A stretch of DNA of 8,652 bases from Alphaproteobacteria bacterium (GCA_030037055.1 JASHRZ010000149.1:1-8652), one strand, 5' to 3'. Counted from the first letter of the stretch, positions 1-6,036 are shown. Notes: a model not told the origin generated them from the sequence alone. Numbers and translations: made by a program.

Positions 1-185
1 AGCCGGCGCCGAGTTTCCGCGCGATCGCCAACCGGGCAGGCACGACGGAGGAGTCGTTGCGCCGCTTCATCAGCGAGACGCACAGCAGCATGAACAACAT
101 AAGAACCATGCCGAACCTTCACCTTACCGACGACCAGATCCGCGAGGCGGCTGCGTTTCTGATGAGCCTCAAAAGACAGCGCTGA
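1..185 (+). CDS. c-type cytochrome, C-terminal end (5' partial)
   Basis: An open frame runs in from the left edge (codons from base 3) and stops at TGA 183-185, giving about 60 residues. The end reads TMPNLHLTDDQIREAAAFL followed by MSLKRQR. This is the usual C-terminus of small class I c-type cytochromes: a methionine in an M-P-N context, the expected sixth haem ligand, then an amphipathic helix beginning (T/S)-x-(D/E)-(D/E)-(Q/E)-I. Upstream, PSFRAIANRAGTTEESLRRF also fits the middle of such proteins. The CXXCH haem site and any signal peptide would lie outside the window. By family it should be a periplasmic electron carrier; the partner is unknown. Its last 17 bases overlap the convergent broken gene at 169-420. 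Confidence is limited because the haem motif is not visible. Confidence 0.7.
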   Translation, partial: PAPSFRAIANRAGTTEESLRRFISETHSSMNNIRTMPNLHLTDDQIREAAAFLMSLKRQR

Positions 186-420
186 CAGTTATGTACCAAG
201 GGCGCAAGAAGGCCCAAGCGATGGTCGCTATGATGTTGCCTATGAAGTACGTCGTCCACGCCAAAATGACGCTGATTGCCAAATAGCCTAAGACCGTCAG
301 AAAATCGCCGCGGAAAAGTGCGGGGAACGGGCCAAAGAACAACGTCTTTCACGAGAGGCCATAATAGCCTACCTGAGACAGGCGGGTTTCTCTATTCGCG
401 ATCATTATCGGATGCGCCAT
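169..420 (-). pseudogene. small two-helix membrane protein interrupted by an in-frame TGA
   Basis: On the minus strand one frame runs from ATG (418-420) for 23 codons to a TGA at 349-351, continues in the same frame for 59 codons, and stops at 169-171. Part one ends RLSQVGYYGLS. Part two starts KTLFFGPFPALFRGDF and then has two hydrophobic helices (about TVLGYLAISVILAW and IGNIIATIAWAFL). From memory, a family of small uncharacterised bacterial membrane proteins has a core close to VG(Y/F)SW(T/K)TLFFGxFPALFRGD, so the TGA sits where the family has Trp (TGG to TGA). The end, RPWYITVSAVF, is shorter and different from the usual tail, which supports decay. The frame is intact apart from this stop, so loss may be recent. 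Alternatives are a sequencing error, or a shorter product from a TTG at 340-342. Function is unknown. Confidence 0.6.
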
Positions 421-848
421 CTCGTGCCCCGACGGCCGCCAGCCAGTACTGTGCCGGTCCTGGAAGCGTAAATGCGCTGCGCCCCGGCAGTTCTAACCCG
501 CAAGCCCGGGCGACCCTAGGATTCTGAAAATTTTCGAGCGAGGGGGGTGGGGCCGCGGGCCCACCCCGATTTTTCCGCGCCTTCCCCGCCCCCTGGGGGA
601 TGCCCTTCGCCGGTCGGACGCCGCTCTGCCGGTCAGCCCGCCGTCCGCCGCAACTGCGCCAAGGTTCCTGTCATAAGCGCCGTGGTACGATCGGCCATTG
701 CGTCGGCGGCGGCGAGCATTTCGGCGCGCTGGTGTAGTAGGCGGGGCGGAGGTGAATCTGATCGGCCGCGAAATCGCTCCGCATGTTAGCCCGATGCTAG
801 CCAATTCGGTCCAGCATAGATGGCGTCCGCGTAAATTATTGAAAAGAC
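421..848. other. gene-poor interval, 428 bp
   Basis: No ORF here has a recognisable protein. The open frames have no plausible start signal, and their Arg/Pro/Ser-rich translations look like GC-rich shadow frames. Two things stand out: a GC-rich hairpin followed by a T run (544-574), and a minus-strand frame at 633-728 with a natural-looking sequence (see findings). The segment just downstream of the tRNA (about 800-848) shows no obvious terminator hairpin. Confidence 0.6.
544..574 (+). terminator. possible rho-independent terminator
   Basis: GGGGTGGG (544-551) pairs with CCCACCCC (560-567) in an 8-bp perfect stem around an 8-base loop, followed after two bases by TTTTT (570-574). The shape fits an intrinsic terminator reading on the plus strand. 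The only plus-strand gene upstream is the cytochrome, which ends 360 bp earlier, so its role is uncertain and it may be chance in GC-rich DNA. Confidence 0.3.
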
Positions 849-934
849 TGGTGCCCCTGGAGGGACTTGAACCCCCACGCCCTTGCGAGCAACAGATTTT
901 GAGTCTGCCGCGTCTACCGTTCCGCCACAGGGGC
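849..934 (-). tRNA. tRNA-Leu (anticodon CAA), CCA encoded
   Basis: The reverse complement folds as a class II tRNA. The acceptor stem GCCCCTG (934-928) pairs with CAGGGGC (859-853), with discriminator A at 852 and an encoded CCA at 851-849. The D-arm sequence TGGCGGAACGGTAGACGCGG is typical of bacterial tRNA-Leu. The anticodon loop CTCAAAA gives anticodon CAA, which reads UUG. A long variable arm (GCTC-GCAA-GGGC) and a T arm with GTTCAAGT follow. It is divergent from the maoC operon and has its own promoter at 946-973. Confidence 0.96.
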
Positions 935-945
935 AAAGCGGCGGC

Positions 946-973
946 ACTATACCCTCGCGCGACCGGGGGTCAA
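946..973 (-). promoter_or_regulatory. sigma70-type promoter of tRNA-Leu
   Basis: On the minus strand, TTGACC (973-968) and TATAGT (951-946) are separated by 16 bp and lie just upstream of the tRNA 5' end at 934. This gives a predicted transcription start about 5 bases before the mature tRNA. Both boxes are close to consensus, which is notable in DNA this GC-rich. Confidence 0.75.
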
Positions 974-1043
974 CCGCGCGCGCTTGCGCCGGCCCGGCGC
1001 TTGGCGCTAGACCGCGCGCCGGCAGAAGCACGGAGACCGGTCG

Positions 1044-1496
1044 ATGGCGCTGCGCTATTTCGAGGATTTCCGCGTCGGCGAGGTGCTGGCGCTGGGCAGC
1101 CGCCAGGTGAGCGAGGCGGAAATCATCGCCTTTGCCCGAGAGTTCGACCCGCAGCCTTTCCACATCGATCCCGAACGCGCCCGCGCCAGCGTCTTCGGCG
1201 GCATCGTCGCCAGCGGCTGGCATACCTGCGCGCTCTATATGCGCCTCCTCGTCGACGCCTTCACCAGCACGGTGGCGCAAAGCATGGGCTCGCCCGGCAT
1301 TGACAAGATCGAATGGCTGAGGCCGGTGCGGCCCGGCGACACGCTCACAGGCCGGCTCACCATCCTCGAGCTCATCCCGTCGAAAAGCCGTCCCGACCGA
1401 GGCACGATAAAGTCTATCGGCGAGATGCTCAACCAGCACGGCGAGGTCGTCATGGCCATCCGCAACATCGGCTTCTTCGGCCGCAGGCCGGGCTGA
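1044..1496 (+). CDS. MaoC-family hot-dog dehydratase/hydratase (150 aa)
   Basis: A single hot-dog-fold protein of the MaoC / R-specific enoyl-CoA hydratase type, probably cytoplasmic and acting on an acyl-CoA thioester. The hydratase motif is clear at residues 31-46: AREFDPQPFHIDPERA, with Asp35 and His40 at the five-residue spacing of the catalytic Asp/His pair of PhaJ-type hydratases. It is followed by FGGIVASGWHT (51-61), the usual glycine-rich segment. The ATG is preceded by GGAG (1032-1035), 8 bases away. It is the first gene of a close-packed group; the next gene starts 7 bp after its stop. The substrate is not shown. It is far shorter than the double hot-dog mesaconyl-CoA hydratase of the EMC pathway, so I do not assign it that step. 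I see no clear maoC promoter among the roughly 70 bp upstream. Confidence 0.88.
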   Translation: MALRYFEDFRVGEVLALGSRQVSEAEIIAFAREFDPQPFHIDPERARASVFGGIVASGWHTCALYMRLLVDAFTSTVAQSMGSPGIDKIEWLRPVRPGDTLTGRLTILELIPSKSRPDRGTIKSIGEMLNQHGEVVMAIRNIGFFGRRPG

Positions 1497-1503
1497 GGCG
1501 CGC

Positions 1504-2082
1504 GTGCTGCAAGCGCTGTACGACTGGGTCATGCGGCTGGCCAGCGGCCGCAATGCCGCCTGGGCGCTCGCCGCGGTGGCTTTCGTCGAAAGCTCGGTCT
1601 TTCCTATCCCGCCCGACGTGCTGCTCATCCCGATGATCATCGTCGCGCCGGGACGCGCCTGGCGCTATGCCGCAACCGCCACGCTGGCCTCCGTCGCGGG
1701 CGGATATCTCGGCTACGCCATCGGCTATTTCGCTTTCGACACCGTCGGCCGCGCCGTGCTCGAATTCTATCAGGCCATGCCCGCCTATGAGCGCTTCAAG
1801 GAGGCGGCGGCGCAATGGGGCGTCTGGGTCATCATCCTCAAAGGCATGACGCCCATCCCCTACAAGCTCGTCACGATCGCCAGCGGCTTCGTCAAATTCG
1901 ATCTCGCGGCCTTCACCTTTGCCTCTCTGATCTCGCGCAGCCTGCGCTTCTTCCTGGTGGCGGCGCTGCTCTTTTGGTTCGGCGAGCCCATTCGCCTCTT
2001 CATCGAGCGCCGGCTGATGCTCGTCTCCAGCCTCTTCGCCGCGGGGCTGGTAGGCGGCTTCCTCGTCCTGCATTATCTCTAG
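1504..2082 (+). CDS. YqaA/DedA-type (VTT/SNARE-associated) inner-membrane protein (192 aa)
   Basis: An integral membrane protein of the DedA superfamily, YqaA branch. It has a hydrophobic N-terminal segment with ESSVFPIPPD (residues 30-38 plus the preceding Glu), a Gly-rich membrane segment near 62-78, and the signature KGMTPIPYKLVTIASG (113-128). The conserved Pro and Arg/Lys residues in re-entrant-loop-like segments are typical of this superfamily. Two more hydrophobic stretches follow (about 135-160 and 172-192). The start is a GTG at 1504, 7 bp after the maoC stop, with a GAGG overlapping that stop. DedA relatives are linked to lipid carrier or phospholipid flipping and membrane integrity; the transported substrate of this branch is not established. 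dsbB follows after 3 bp. Confidence 0.9.
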   Translation: MLQALYDWVMRLASGRNAAWALAAVAFVESSVFPIPPDVLLIPMIIVAPGRAWRYAATATLASVAGGYLGYAIGYFAFDTVGRAVLEFYQAMPAYERFKEAAAQWGVWVIILKGMTPIPYKLVTIASGFVKFDLAAFTFASLISRSLRFFLVAALLFWFGEPIRLFIERRLMLVSSLFAAGLVGGFLVLHYL

Positions 2083-2085
2083 CCC

Positions 2086-2574
2086 GTGACCGAAGCCCGC
2101 CTCGTCCCGCTCCTGCTGCTGCTGGTCAGCGCCGCAGTGCTCGCCGCCGCCTGGGGCCTCCAGCTCGTCGACGGGCTGCAGCCCTGCGAGCTCTGTCTCG
2201 ACCAGCGCTGGCCCTATTACGCCGTGATGGCCGCCGCTTTCCTCGCGCTCATCGCCGGCAGGCGCGGCGTTGCCGCGGCGCTGCTCTCGCTCTCGGCGCT
2301 GGCATTTCTCGCCGGCACCGGCCTTGCCCTCTACCATGTCGGCGTCGAGCAGCATTGGATCGCCGGCCCCACCGCCTGCACCAGCGGCGGGCCCGCCGCC
2401 AGCATCGAAGAGCTGCGGCAACGGCTGCTGGCGCAGCAGGTCGTGCAATGCGACGAGGTGCAATGGTCGCTGTTCGGGCTGTCGCTCGCCGGCTGGAATG
2501 CAGTGGTCTCGTTGGCGCTGGCATGCTGCTGCCTCGCCGCGCTGCGCCGGCCGGAAGCGAGGAGCAAGCCATGA
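2086..2574 (+). CDS. dsbB: DsbB-type disulfide bond formation protein (162 aa)
   Basis: An inner-membrane enzyme that re-oxidises the periplasmic thiol oxidase DsbA and passes electrons to quinone. After the first transmembrane helix (about 6-27) the active-site loop reads PCELCLDQRWPYY, with Cys34 and Cys37 as the CXXC pair next to the quinone. Two helices follow (about 46-60 and 63-82), then a periplasmic loop with the second redox pair, Cys98 (in PTACTSG) and Cys122 (in VVQCDE), and a last helix (about 131-155). All four essential cysteines are present, and the length is usual for the family. The start is a GTG 3 bp after the upstream stop, with no strong ribosome site, so coupling to yqaA translation is likely. 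Its stop overlaps the coq7 start (ATGA). Lying next to a ubiquinone biosynthesis gene fits its quinone dependence. Confidence 0.93.
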   Translation: MTEARLVPLLLLLVSAAVLAAAWGLQLVDGLQPCELCLDQRWPYYAVMAAAFLALIAGRRGVAAALLSLSALAFLAGTGLALYHVGVEQHWIAGPTACTSGGPAASIEELRQRLLAQQVVQCDEVQWSLFGLSLAGWNAVVSLALACCCLAALRRPEARSKP

Positions 2575-3119
2575 GCGAATATCCGCGGCGCCTCCCCGGC
2601 GATCCGTCGCGCGAGGCGCTGATCGAGCGCATGATCCGCGTCGATCACGCCGGCGAGTACGGCGCCAAGCGCATCTATGACGGTCAGCTTGCCGTGCTCG
2701 GCCGCGCCAAATCGGCGCCGGAGATCCGCCGCATGGCCGAGCAAGAGCAGCGCCACCTCGCCGCCTTCGACAAGCTCATCGCCGAGCGCCGGGTGCGGCC
2801 GACGGTGCTGTCGCCGCTCTGGCATGCCGCCGGCTTCGCGCTCGGCGCCGCTACGGCGCTCATGGGCGAGCGCGCCGCCATGGCCTGCACGGTCGCGGTG
2901 GAAGAGGTGATCGACGAGCATTACCGCCGGCAGAGCGAGGCGCTGGGCGACAGCGAGCCCGCGCTCAAAGCCGCGATCGACGAGTTCCGCCGCGACGAGT
3001 GCGTCCATCGCGACATCGCGCTTGCCCATGGCGCCGAAGAGGCGCCGTTCTATCCCGCGCTCACCGCCGCGATTAAGGCCGGCTCGCGCCTCGCCATCTG
3101 GCTCTCGACGCGGCTTTAG
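2571..3119 (+). CDS. coq7: demethoxyubiquinone hydroxylase, COQ7 family (182 aa)
   Basis: A di-iron carboxylate monooxygenase that hydroxylates demethoxyubiquinone in the next-to-last step of aerobic ubiquinone synthesis, associated with the inner membrane. The ferritin-like ligand pattern is complete: Glu29 in RVDHAGEYGA, Glu59-x-x-His62 in EQEQRHLAAF, Glu111 in CTVAVEEVIDEHY, and Glu143-x-x-His146 in RRDECVHRDIA. The length matches compact bacterial COQ7 proteins. The ATG overlaps the dsbB stop by 4 bases and has GGAG at 2561-2564, 6 bases upstream. It is the last gene of the maoC-yqaA-dsbB-coq7 run. No clear intrinsic terminator follows; the next hairpins are at 3501-3553. Confidence 0.95.
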   Translation: MSEYPRRLPGDPSREALIERMIRVDHAGEYGAKRIYDGQLAVLGRAKSAPEIRRMAEQEQRHLAAFDKLIAERRVRPTVLSPLWHAAGFALGAATALMGERAAMACTVAVEEVIDEHYRRQSEALGDSEPALKAAIDEFRRDECVHRDIALAHGAEEAPFYPALTAAIKAGSRLAIWLSTRL

Positions 3120-3131
3120 CGCACGTTCCCT

Positions 3132-3407
3132 TTAGTCGGAATCGCCAGCGGCTTGACGTCCCTCTTCGCACGAAGCGGGGCTACGGGATTGATGGATTTC
3201 TTTCATGCATAGCAAGTGGATAACCTCGAGTGTGCCGGCGAGGCGGTTCCATCCGTCTCGCATCGTCTTATGACCTGGAGGCTTATAGTAGCAATTCCAT
3301 CCGCCGAGCCGCGCTGCCATCCAGGCACGCTTCGCAACCCGGATATCTCCATACGACATCTCAGAGTCTTTCTCCCGCACGAGTCCCTGAGAGCCTTTGA
3401 CTATCAT
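3132..3407 (-). pseudogene. IS4-family transposase, C-terminal remnant
   Basis: The minus-strand frame contains RAWMAARLGGWNCYYKPPGH followed by KTMRDGWNRLAGTLEV. This matches the C-terminal dimerisation-type segment of IS4/Tn5-like transposases, whose pattern is (A/L)RLGG, then a basic or aromatic stretch, PG, and (L/M)W/xxGWxxL. Only about 90 codons remain. The DDE catalytic core is absent and upstream DNA turns directly into the repeat element at 3427-3642. I found no terminal inverted repeats or target duplication around it. It is therefore a dead insertion-sequence fragment, less GC-rich than the genes around it. The call rests on pattern memory of the family. Confidence 0.6.
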
Positions 3408-3426
3408 TCAATCACTTCCGTGAATG

Positions 3427-3642
3427 CCGCAGCCGCTTGCGGGGGGAGAGGGAAGGGATCCATCCCTCGCAAGAGCGACGGGGAGGGTGAGGAACAACCC
3501 GTTCGGTCGCTTCGCGACCGAACCCTCCGGGGCCGACCGCAAAGCGGTCGGCCGGGCTGTCCCCCGTCGCACGATCATTTCGCCATCGGCACCCACCTCC
3601 CGCTCGCTGCGCTCGCGCCCTCTCCCCCGCAAGCGCGGGCGG
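3427..3642. repeat. composite intergenic inverted-repeat element
   Basis: The outer arms are near-complementary: CGCTTGCGGGGGGAGAGGG (3434-3452) against CCCTCTCCCCCGCAAGCG (3618-3635), with a weaker extension to 3427 and 3642. Inside are a small palindrome, AGGGAT-CC-ATCCCT (3454-3467), two strong adjacent hairpins (3501-3553), and a CGCTCGCTGCGCTCGCG stretch (3601-3617). This layout resembles the short mosaic repeats of many alphaproteobacterial intergenic regions (from memory, not searched). It encodes no plausible protein. The remaining DNA to 3787 shows no gene, RNA or terminator I can support. Confidence 0.6.
3501..3553. repeat. two tandem 10-bp hairpins
   Basis: GTTCGGTCGC (3501-3510) pairs perfectly with GCGACCGAAC (3514-3523) across a TTC loop. 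Seven bases later GGCCGACCGC (3531-3540) pairs perfectly with GCGGTCGGCC (3544-3553) across an AAA loop. Neither is followed by a T run on either strand, so they are not standard intrinsic terminators. They could still act as transcript-stabilising or attenuating structures between coq7 and the convergent ecm. Confidence 0.7.
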
Positions 3643-3787
3643 AGAGTACTGCGTCCAGCTAATCGGGATTTGCTCCGCGCAGCAAAAAAGTTGTCGCTGA
3701 CGGGCGTCGGCGGATGCCCCTGAGCTTGTCGCGGGTGCAAGCGCCTAAGCCTGCACCGCGCGGGCTATACCCGCCGGCGCCAGCCGC

Positions 3788-5779
3788 TCACGCCGCCAGG
3801 CGCGGCTCCGCCGCCACCACCTCGACAATGTCGCGGATGATGGCGGTGAGGTCGTAATCCTTAGGCGTGTAGACGCGCGCCACGCCGAGGCGCTTCAGCG
3901 CGGCCTCGTCCTCGGCCGGGATGATGCCGCCGACCACCACCGGCACATGGCCGAGCCCCGCTTGCGCGAGCCCGCGCAGCACCTCGCTCACGAGCGGCCC
4001 ATGGCCGCCCGAGAGGATCGAGAGCCCCACCACATGCACGCCTTCCTCGAGCGCGGCATTGACGATCTGCGCCGGCGTCAGCCGGATGCCCTCATAAATC
4101 ACCTCGAAGCCGGCATCCCGCGCCTTGAGCGCGATCTGCTCGGCGCCGTTCGAATGACCGTCGAGGCCGGGCTTGCCGACCAGCATCTTGAGGCGACGGC
4201 CGAGCCGCTCGGAAAGCTCGCCCACGCGCGCGCGCAGCTCGCCCAAATCGCCGCCGCCGCGCGAGGAGGCGGCCTGGGCGATGCCGGTGGGGGCGCGGTA
4301 CTCGCCGAAGACCTCGCGCAGGCTTTGCGCCCATTCGCCGGTGGTGACCCCGGCGCGCGCGCAATCGATCGAAGCCGGCACGATATTGCCGCCATCGGCC
4401 GCGACGCGTTTCAACGCCGCCAGCGCCGCCGCCACCGCGCCGGGCGCGCGCGAAGCGCGCCAGGCGGCGAGGCGGCCCGCCTGCTCCTCTTCCGCCGCGG
4501 GGTCGGGCACGAGAAAGCCCGTCTCCTCGGCCGAGAGCAGCGGCGAGGGCGCGCTCTCGGTATAACGGTTTACGCCGACCACAATCTGCTCGCCGCGCTC
4601 GATCGCGGCGAGCCGGCGTGCATTGGCCTCGACCAGGCGCTGCTTCATCGCGCCGCTTTCGACCGCCGCCACCGCGCCGCCCAGCACGCGGATGCGCTCC
4701 AGCTCGGCCGATATCTCGCTTTTCAGCGCCGCGACCTTGCGCGCGATCTCGCTGGAGCCGTCGAAGATGTCGCGGTATTCCAGCAGATCCGTCTCATAGG
4801 CGACGATCTGCTGCAGCCGCAGGCTCCATTGCTGGTCCCAGGGGCGCGGCAGGCCCAGCGCCTCGTTCCAGGCGGGAAGCTGCACCGCACGGGCGCGCGC
4901 GCTTTTCGACAGCACCACCGCCAGCATCTCCAGCAGGATGCGGTAGACGTTGTTCTCCGGCTGCTGCTCGGTGAGGCCCAGCGAGTTCACCTGCACGCCG
5001 TAGCGGAAGCGGCGGTACTTCTCTTCGACGATGCCGTAGCGCTCAAGGGTGAGCTCGTCCCACAGCTCGGCAAAGGCGCGCATCTTGCACATCTCGGTGA
5101 TGAAGCGGATGCCGGCATTGACGAAGAAGCTGAGGCGGCCGACTACCTGCGGGAAATCCTGCTCCGGCACCTGGCCCGAGCGCTTCACCGCGTCGAGCAC
5201 CGCCTCGGCGGTGGCGAGCGCATAGGCCACCTCCTGCACCGGCGTCGCCCCCGCCTCCTGCAGATGGTAGGAGCAGACGTTCATCGGGTTCCATTTCGGC
5301 AACTCGCGATAGGCGAAGGCGATGACGTCGGCGGTGAGCTTGAGGCTGGGCGCCGGCGGAAAGATGTAGGTGCCGCGCGAGAGATACTCCTTGATCACGT
5401 CGTTCTGCGTCGTGCCGGCGAGATCGCGCGGCGCCGCGCCTTGCGCCTCGGCGGCAGCGATGTAAAGCGCCAGCAGCCAGGGTGCGGTGGCGTTGATGGT
5501 CATCGACGTGTTCATGCGCGCCAGCGGAATGCCGTCGAAGAGCGCGCACATGTCGCCGAGATGCGCGATCGGCACGCCGACCTTGCCGACCTCGCCGCGC
5601 GCCAGCGGGTGGTCGCTGTCATAGCCGGTCTGGGTCGGCAGGTCGAAGGCGACCGACAGCCCGGTCTGGCCACGTTGCAAATTGGTGCGGTAGAGCGCAT
5701 TCGAGGCGGCGGCCGAGGAATGGCCGGAATAGGTGCGGAAGAGCCAGGGCTCGTCGCGTTCGCCGGTGGTCTTGCTCAT
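3788..5779 (-). CDS. ecm: ethylmalonyl-CoA mutase, B12-dependent (663 aa)
   Basis: A cytoplasmic coenzyme-B12 mutase that converts ethylmalonyl-CoA to methylsuccinyl-CoA in the EMC pathway (also known as MeaA). The N-terminal TIM-barrel substrate domain begins TYSGHSSAAASNALY (16-30) and LSVAFDLPTQTGYDSDH (41-57), then ARGEVGKVGVP. The PTQTGYDSDH and RGEVGKVGVP forms separate it from methylmalonyl-CoA mutase, which has ATHRGYDSDH and GDVGMAGV. The C-terminal cobalamin-binding domain has LDGHSNG with His542 as the expected lower cobalt ligand, GLSILSGGH (Ser587) and VVVGGIIP (617-618). It is full length for the family. The ATG has GAGG 6 bases upstream and GGAAG directly before it. It is divergent from ccr. 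No T-run terminator follows the gene. Confidence 0.96.
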   Translation of the reverse strand: MSKTTGERDEPWLFRTYSGHSSAAASNALYRTNLQRGQTGLSVAFDLPTQTGYDSDHPLARGEVGKVGVPIAHLGDMCALFDGIPLARMNTSMTINATAPWLLALYIAAAEAQGAAPRDLAGTTQNDVIKEYLSRGTYIFPPAPSLKLTADVIAFAYRELPKWNPMNVCSYHLQEAGATPVQEVAYALATAEAVLDAVKRSGQVPEQDFPQVVGRLSFFVNAGIRFITEMCKMRAFAELWDELTLERYGIVEEKYRRFRYGVQVNSLGLTEQQPENNVYRILLEMLAVVLSKSARARAVQLPAWNEALGLPRPWDQQWSLRLQQIVAYETDLLEYRDIFDGSSEIARKVAALKSEISAELERIRVLGGAVAAVESGAMKQRLVEANARRLAAIERGEQIVVGVNRYTESAPSPLLSAEETGFLVPDPAAEEEQAGRLAAWRASRAPGAVAAALAALKRVAADGGNIVPASIDCARAGVTTGEWAQSLREVFGEYRAPTGIAQAASSRGGGDLGELRARVGELSERLGRRLKMLVGKPGLDGHSNGAEQIALKARDAGFEVIYEGIRLTPAQIVNAALEEGVHVVGLSILSGGHGPLVSEVLRGLAQAGLGHVPVVVGGIIPAEDEAALKRLGVARVYTPKDYDLTAIIRDIVEVVAAEPRLAA

Positions 5780-5952
5780 CTTCCGCCTCGCCTCGTCCGT
5801 TGCGGCGCACAGAGACCCGCCGCCGAGCGGGGGACGCCGATGTCTCCGATACCATCAAACAGGGTTTTCACCCCGATCGTCAGCTGAATAAGCAGCATCG
5901 AAACAATATTTCCTATGAATACGAAGACGGGACACAAAAGAATTTTGTGCAT
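5776..5952 (-). CDS. possible 58-aa small membrane protein or leader peptide upstream of ecm
   Basis: This minus-strand frame starts at ATG 5952-5950. It encodes MHKILLCPVFVFIGNIVSML and then IQLTIGVKTLFDGI, followed by a basic tail (QRTRRGGR). Its TGA (5778-5776) overlaps the ecm ATG as ATGA, the spacing of translationally coupled genes. One hydrophobic segment (about residues 4-28) would suit a single membrane helix. Against it: no Shine-Dalgarno sequence before the ATG, no family I recognise, and AT-rich control DNA readily gives hydrophobic translations by chance. The frame also stays open upstream as part of the long shadow frame of ccr. Treat as tentative. Confidence 0.22.
   Translation of the reverse strand: MHKILLCPVFVFIGNIVSMLLIQLTIGVKTLFDGIGDIGVPRSAAGLCAPQRTRRGGR
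5933..5949. promoter_or_regulatory. perfect palindrome, candidate operator between ecm and ccr
   Basis: CACAAAA-GAA-TTTTGTG is a perfect 7-bp inverted repeat with a 3-base centre. It ends 3 bp before the proposed ccr -35 box and 154 bp upstream of the ecm start. Its size and symmetry fit a dimeric regulator of the TetR or GntR type. In Methylorubrum extorquens a TetR-family activator (CcrR) binds a palindrome upstream of ccr; equivalence here is only inference. Confidence 0.5.
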
Positions 5953-5981
5953 TGCGGCAGAGCGGCCCGCTAAGCTACATA
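5952..5981 (+). promoter_or_regulatory. possible ccr promoter
   Basis: TTGCGG (5952-5957) and TACATA (5976-5981) are 18 bp apart, which would start transcription near 5988 and leave about a 48-base leader before the ccr ATG at 6037. The boxes are only moderately close to consensus; the position between two palindromes adds some support. Confidence 0.35.
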
Positions 5982-5997
5982 AACCTTTACGCCAATG

Positions 5998-6012
5998 TTG
6001 CGCCGCACGCAA
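5998..6012. promoter_or_regulatory. TTGCG-N5-CGCAA inverted repeat in the ccr leader
   Basis: TTGCG (5998-6002) and CGCAA (6008-6012) form a 5-bp inverted repeat with a 5-base centre, about 10-25 bases after the predicted ccr transcription start and 24 bp before its ATG. That is a typical place for a repressor site. TTGC/GCAA half-sites recall RamB-type motifs described for acetate and EMC genes, but the match is short and could be chance. Confidence 0.3.
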
Positions 6013-6036
6013 AGCGGTTTCGATGGAGCGCCCGCC

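Noticed and set aside
276..527. 83-codon plus-strand ORF in the left intergenic region
   Set aside because: It lies antisense to the interrupted small membrane-protein gene, and the translation shows no domain, hydrophobic segment or start signal.
786..1640. Long minus-strand frame of 284 codons opposite tRNA-Leu, maoC and yqaA
   Set aside because: It runs antisense through a tRNA and two well-supported genes, and its translation is low-complexity Ala/Arg/Asp-rich, typical of a shadow in GC-rich DNA.
1815..2570. Upstream in-frame extension of coq7 to 434 codons
   Set aside because: The extra 252 residues overlap yqaA and dsbB in another frame and look non-coding. The coq7 start at 2571 has a ribosome site and gives the family length.
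3140..3180. CTTC-GCAC-GAAG hairpin after coq7 as a terminator
   Set aside because: It is a 4-bp stem with no T run; too weak to call.
3431..3660. CRISPR array
   Set aside because: The hairpins differ in sequence and are not regularly spaced direct repeats.
3947..5887. 646-codon plus-strand frame opposite ecm
   Set aside because: The translation is rich in Arg, His and Ala with no recognisable domain, while the other strand encodes an intact, clearly conserved mutase.
238..5916. Shared FIGNI peptide (and TTCATAGG DNA) in the two small hydrophobic minus-strand frames at 169-420 and 5776-5952
   Set aside because: The match is only five residues within hydrophobic sequence, and the rest does not align, so common origin is not supported.
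5995..6036. Upstream ATG for ccr at 5995
   Set aside because: It has no ribosome site and would add 14 residues foreign to the family; the ATG at 6037 has GGAG at proper spacing.
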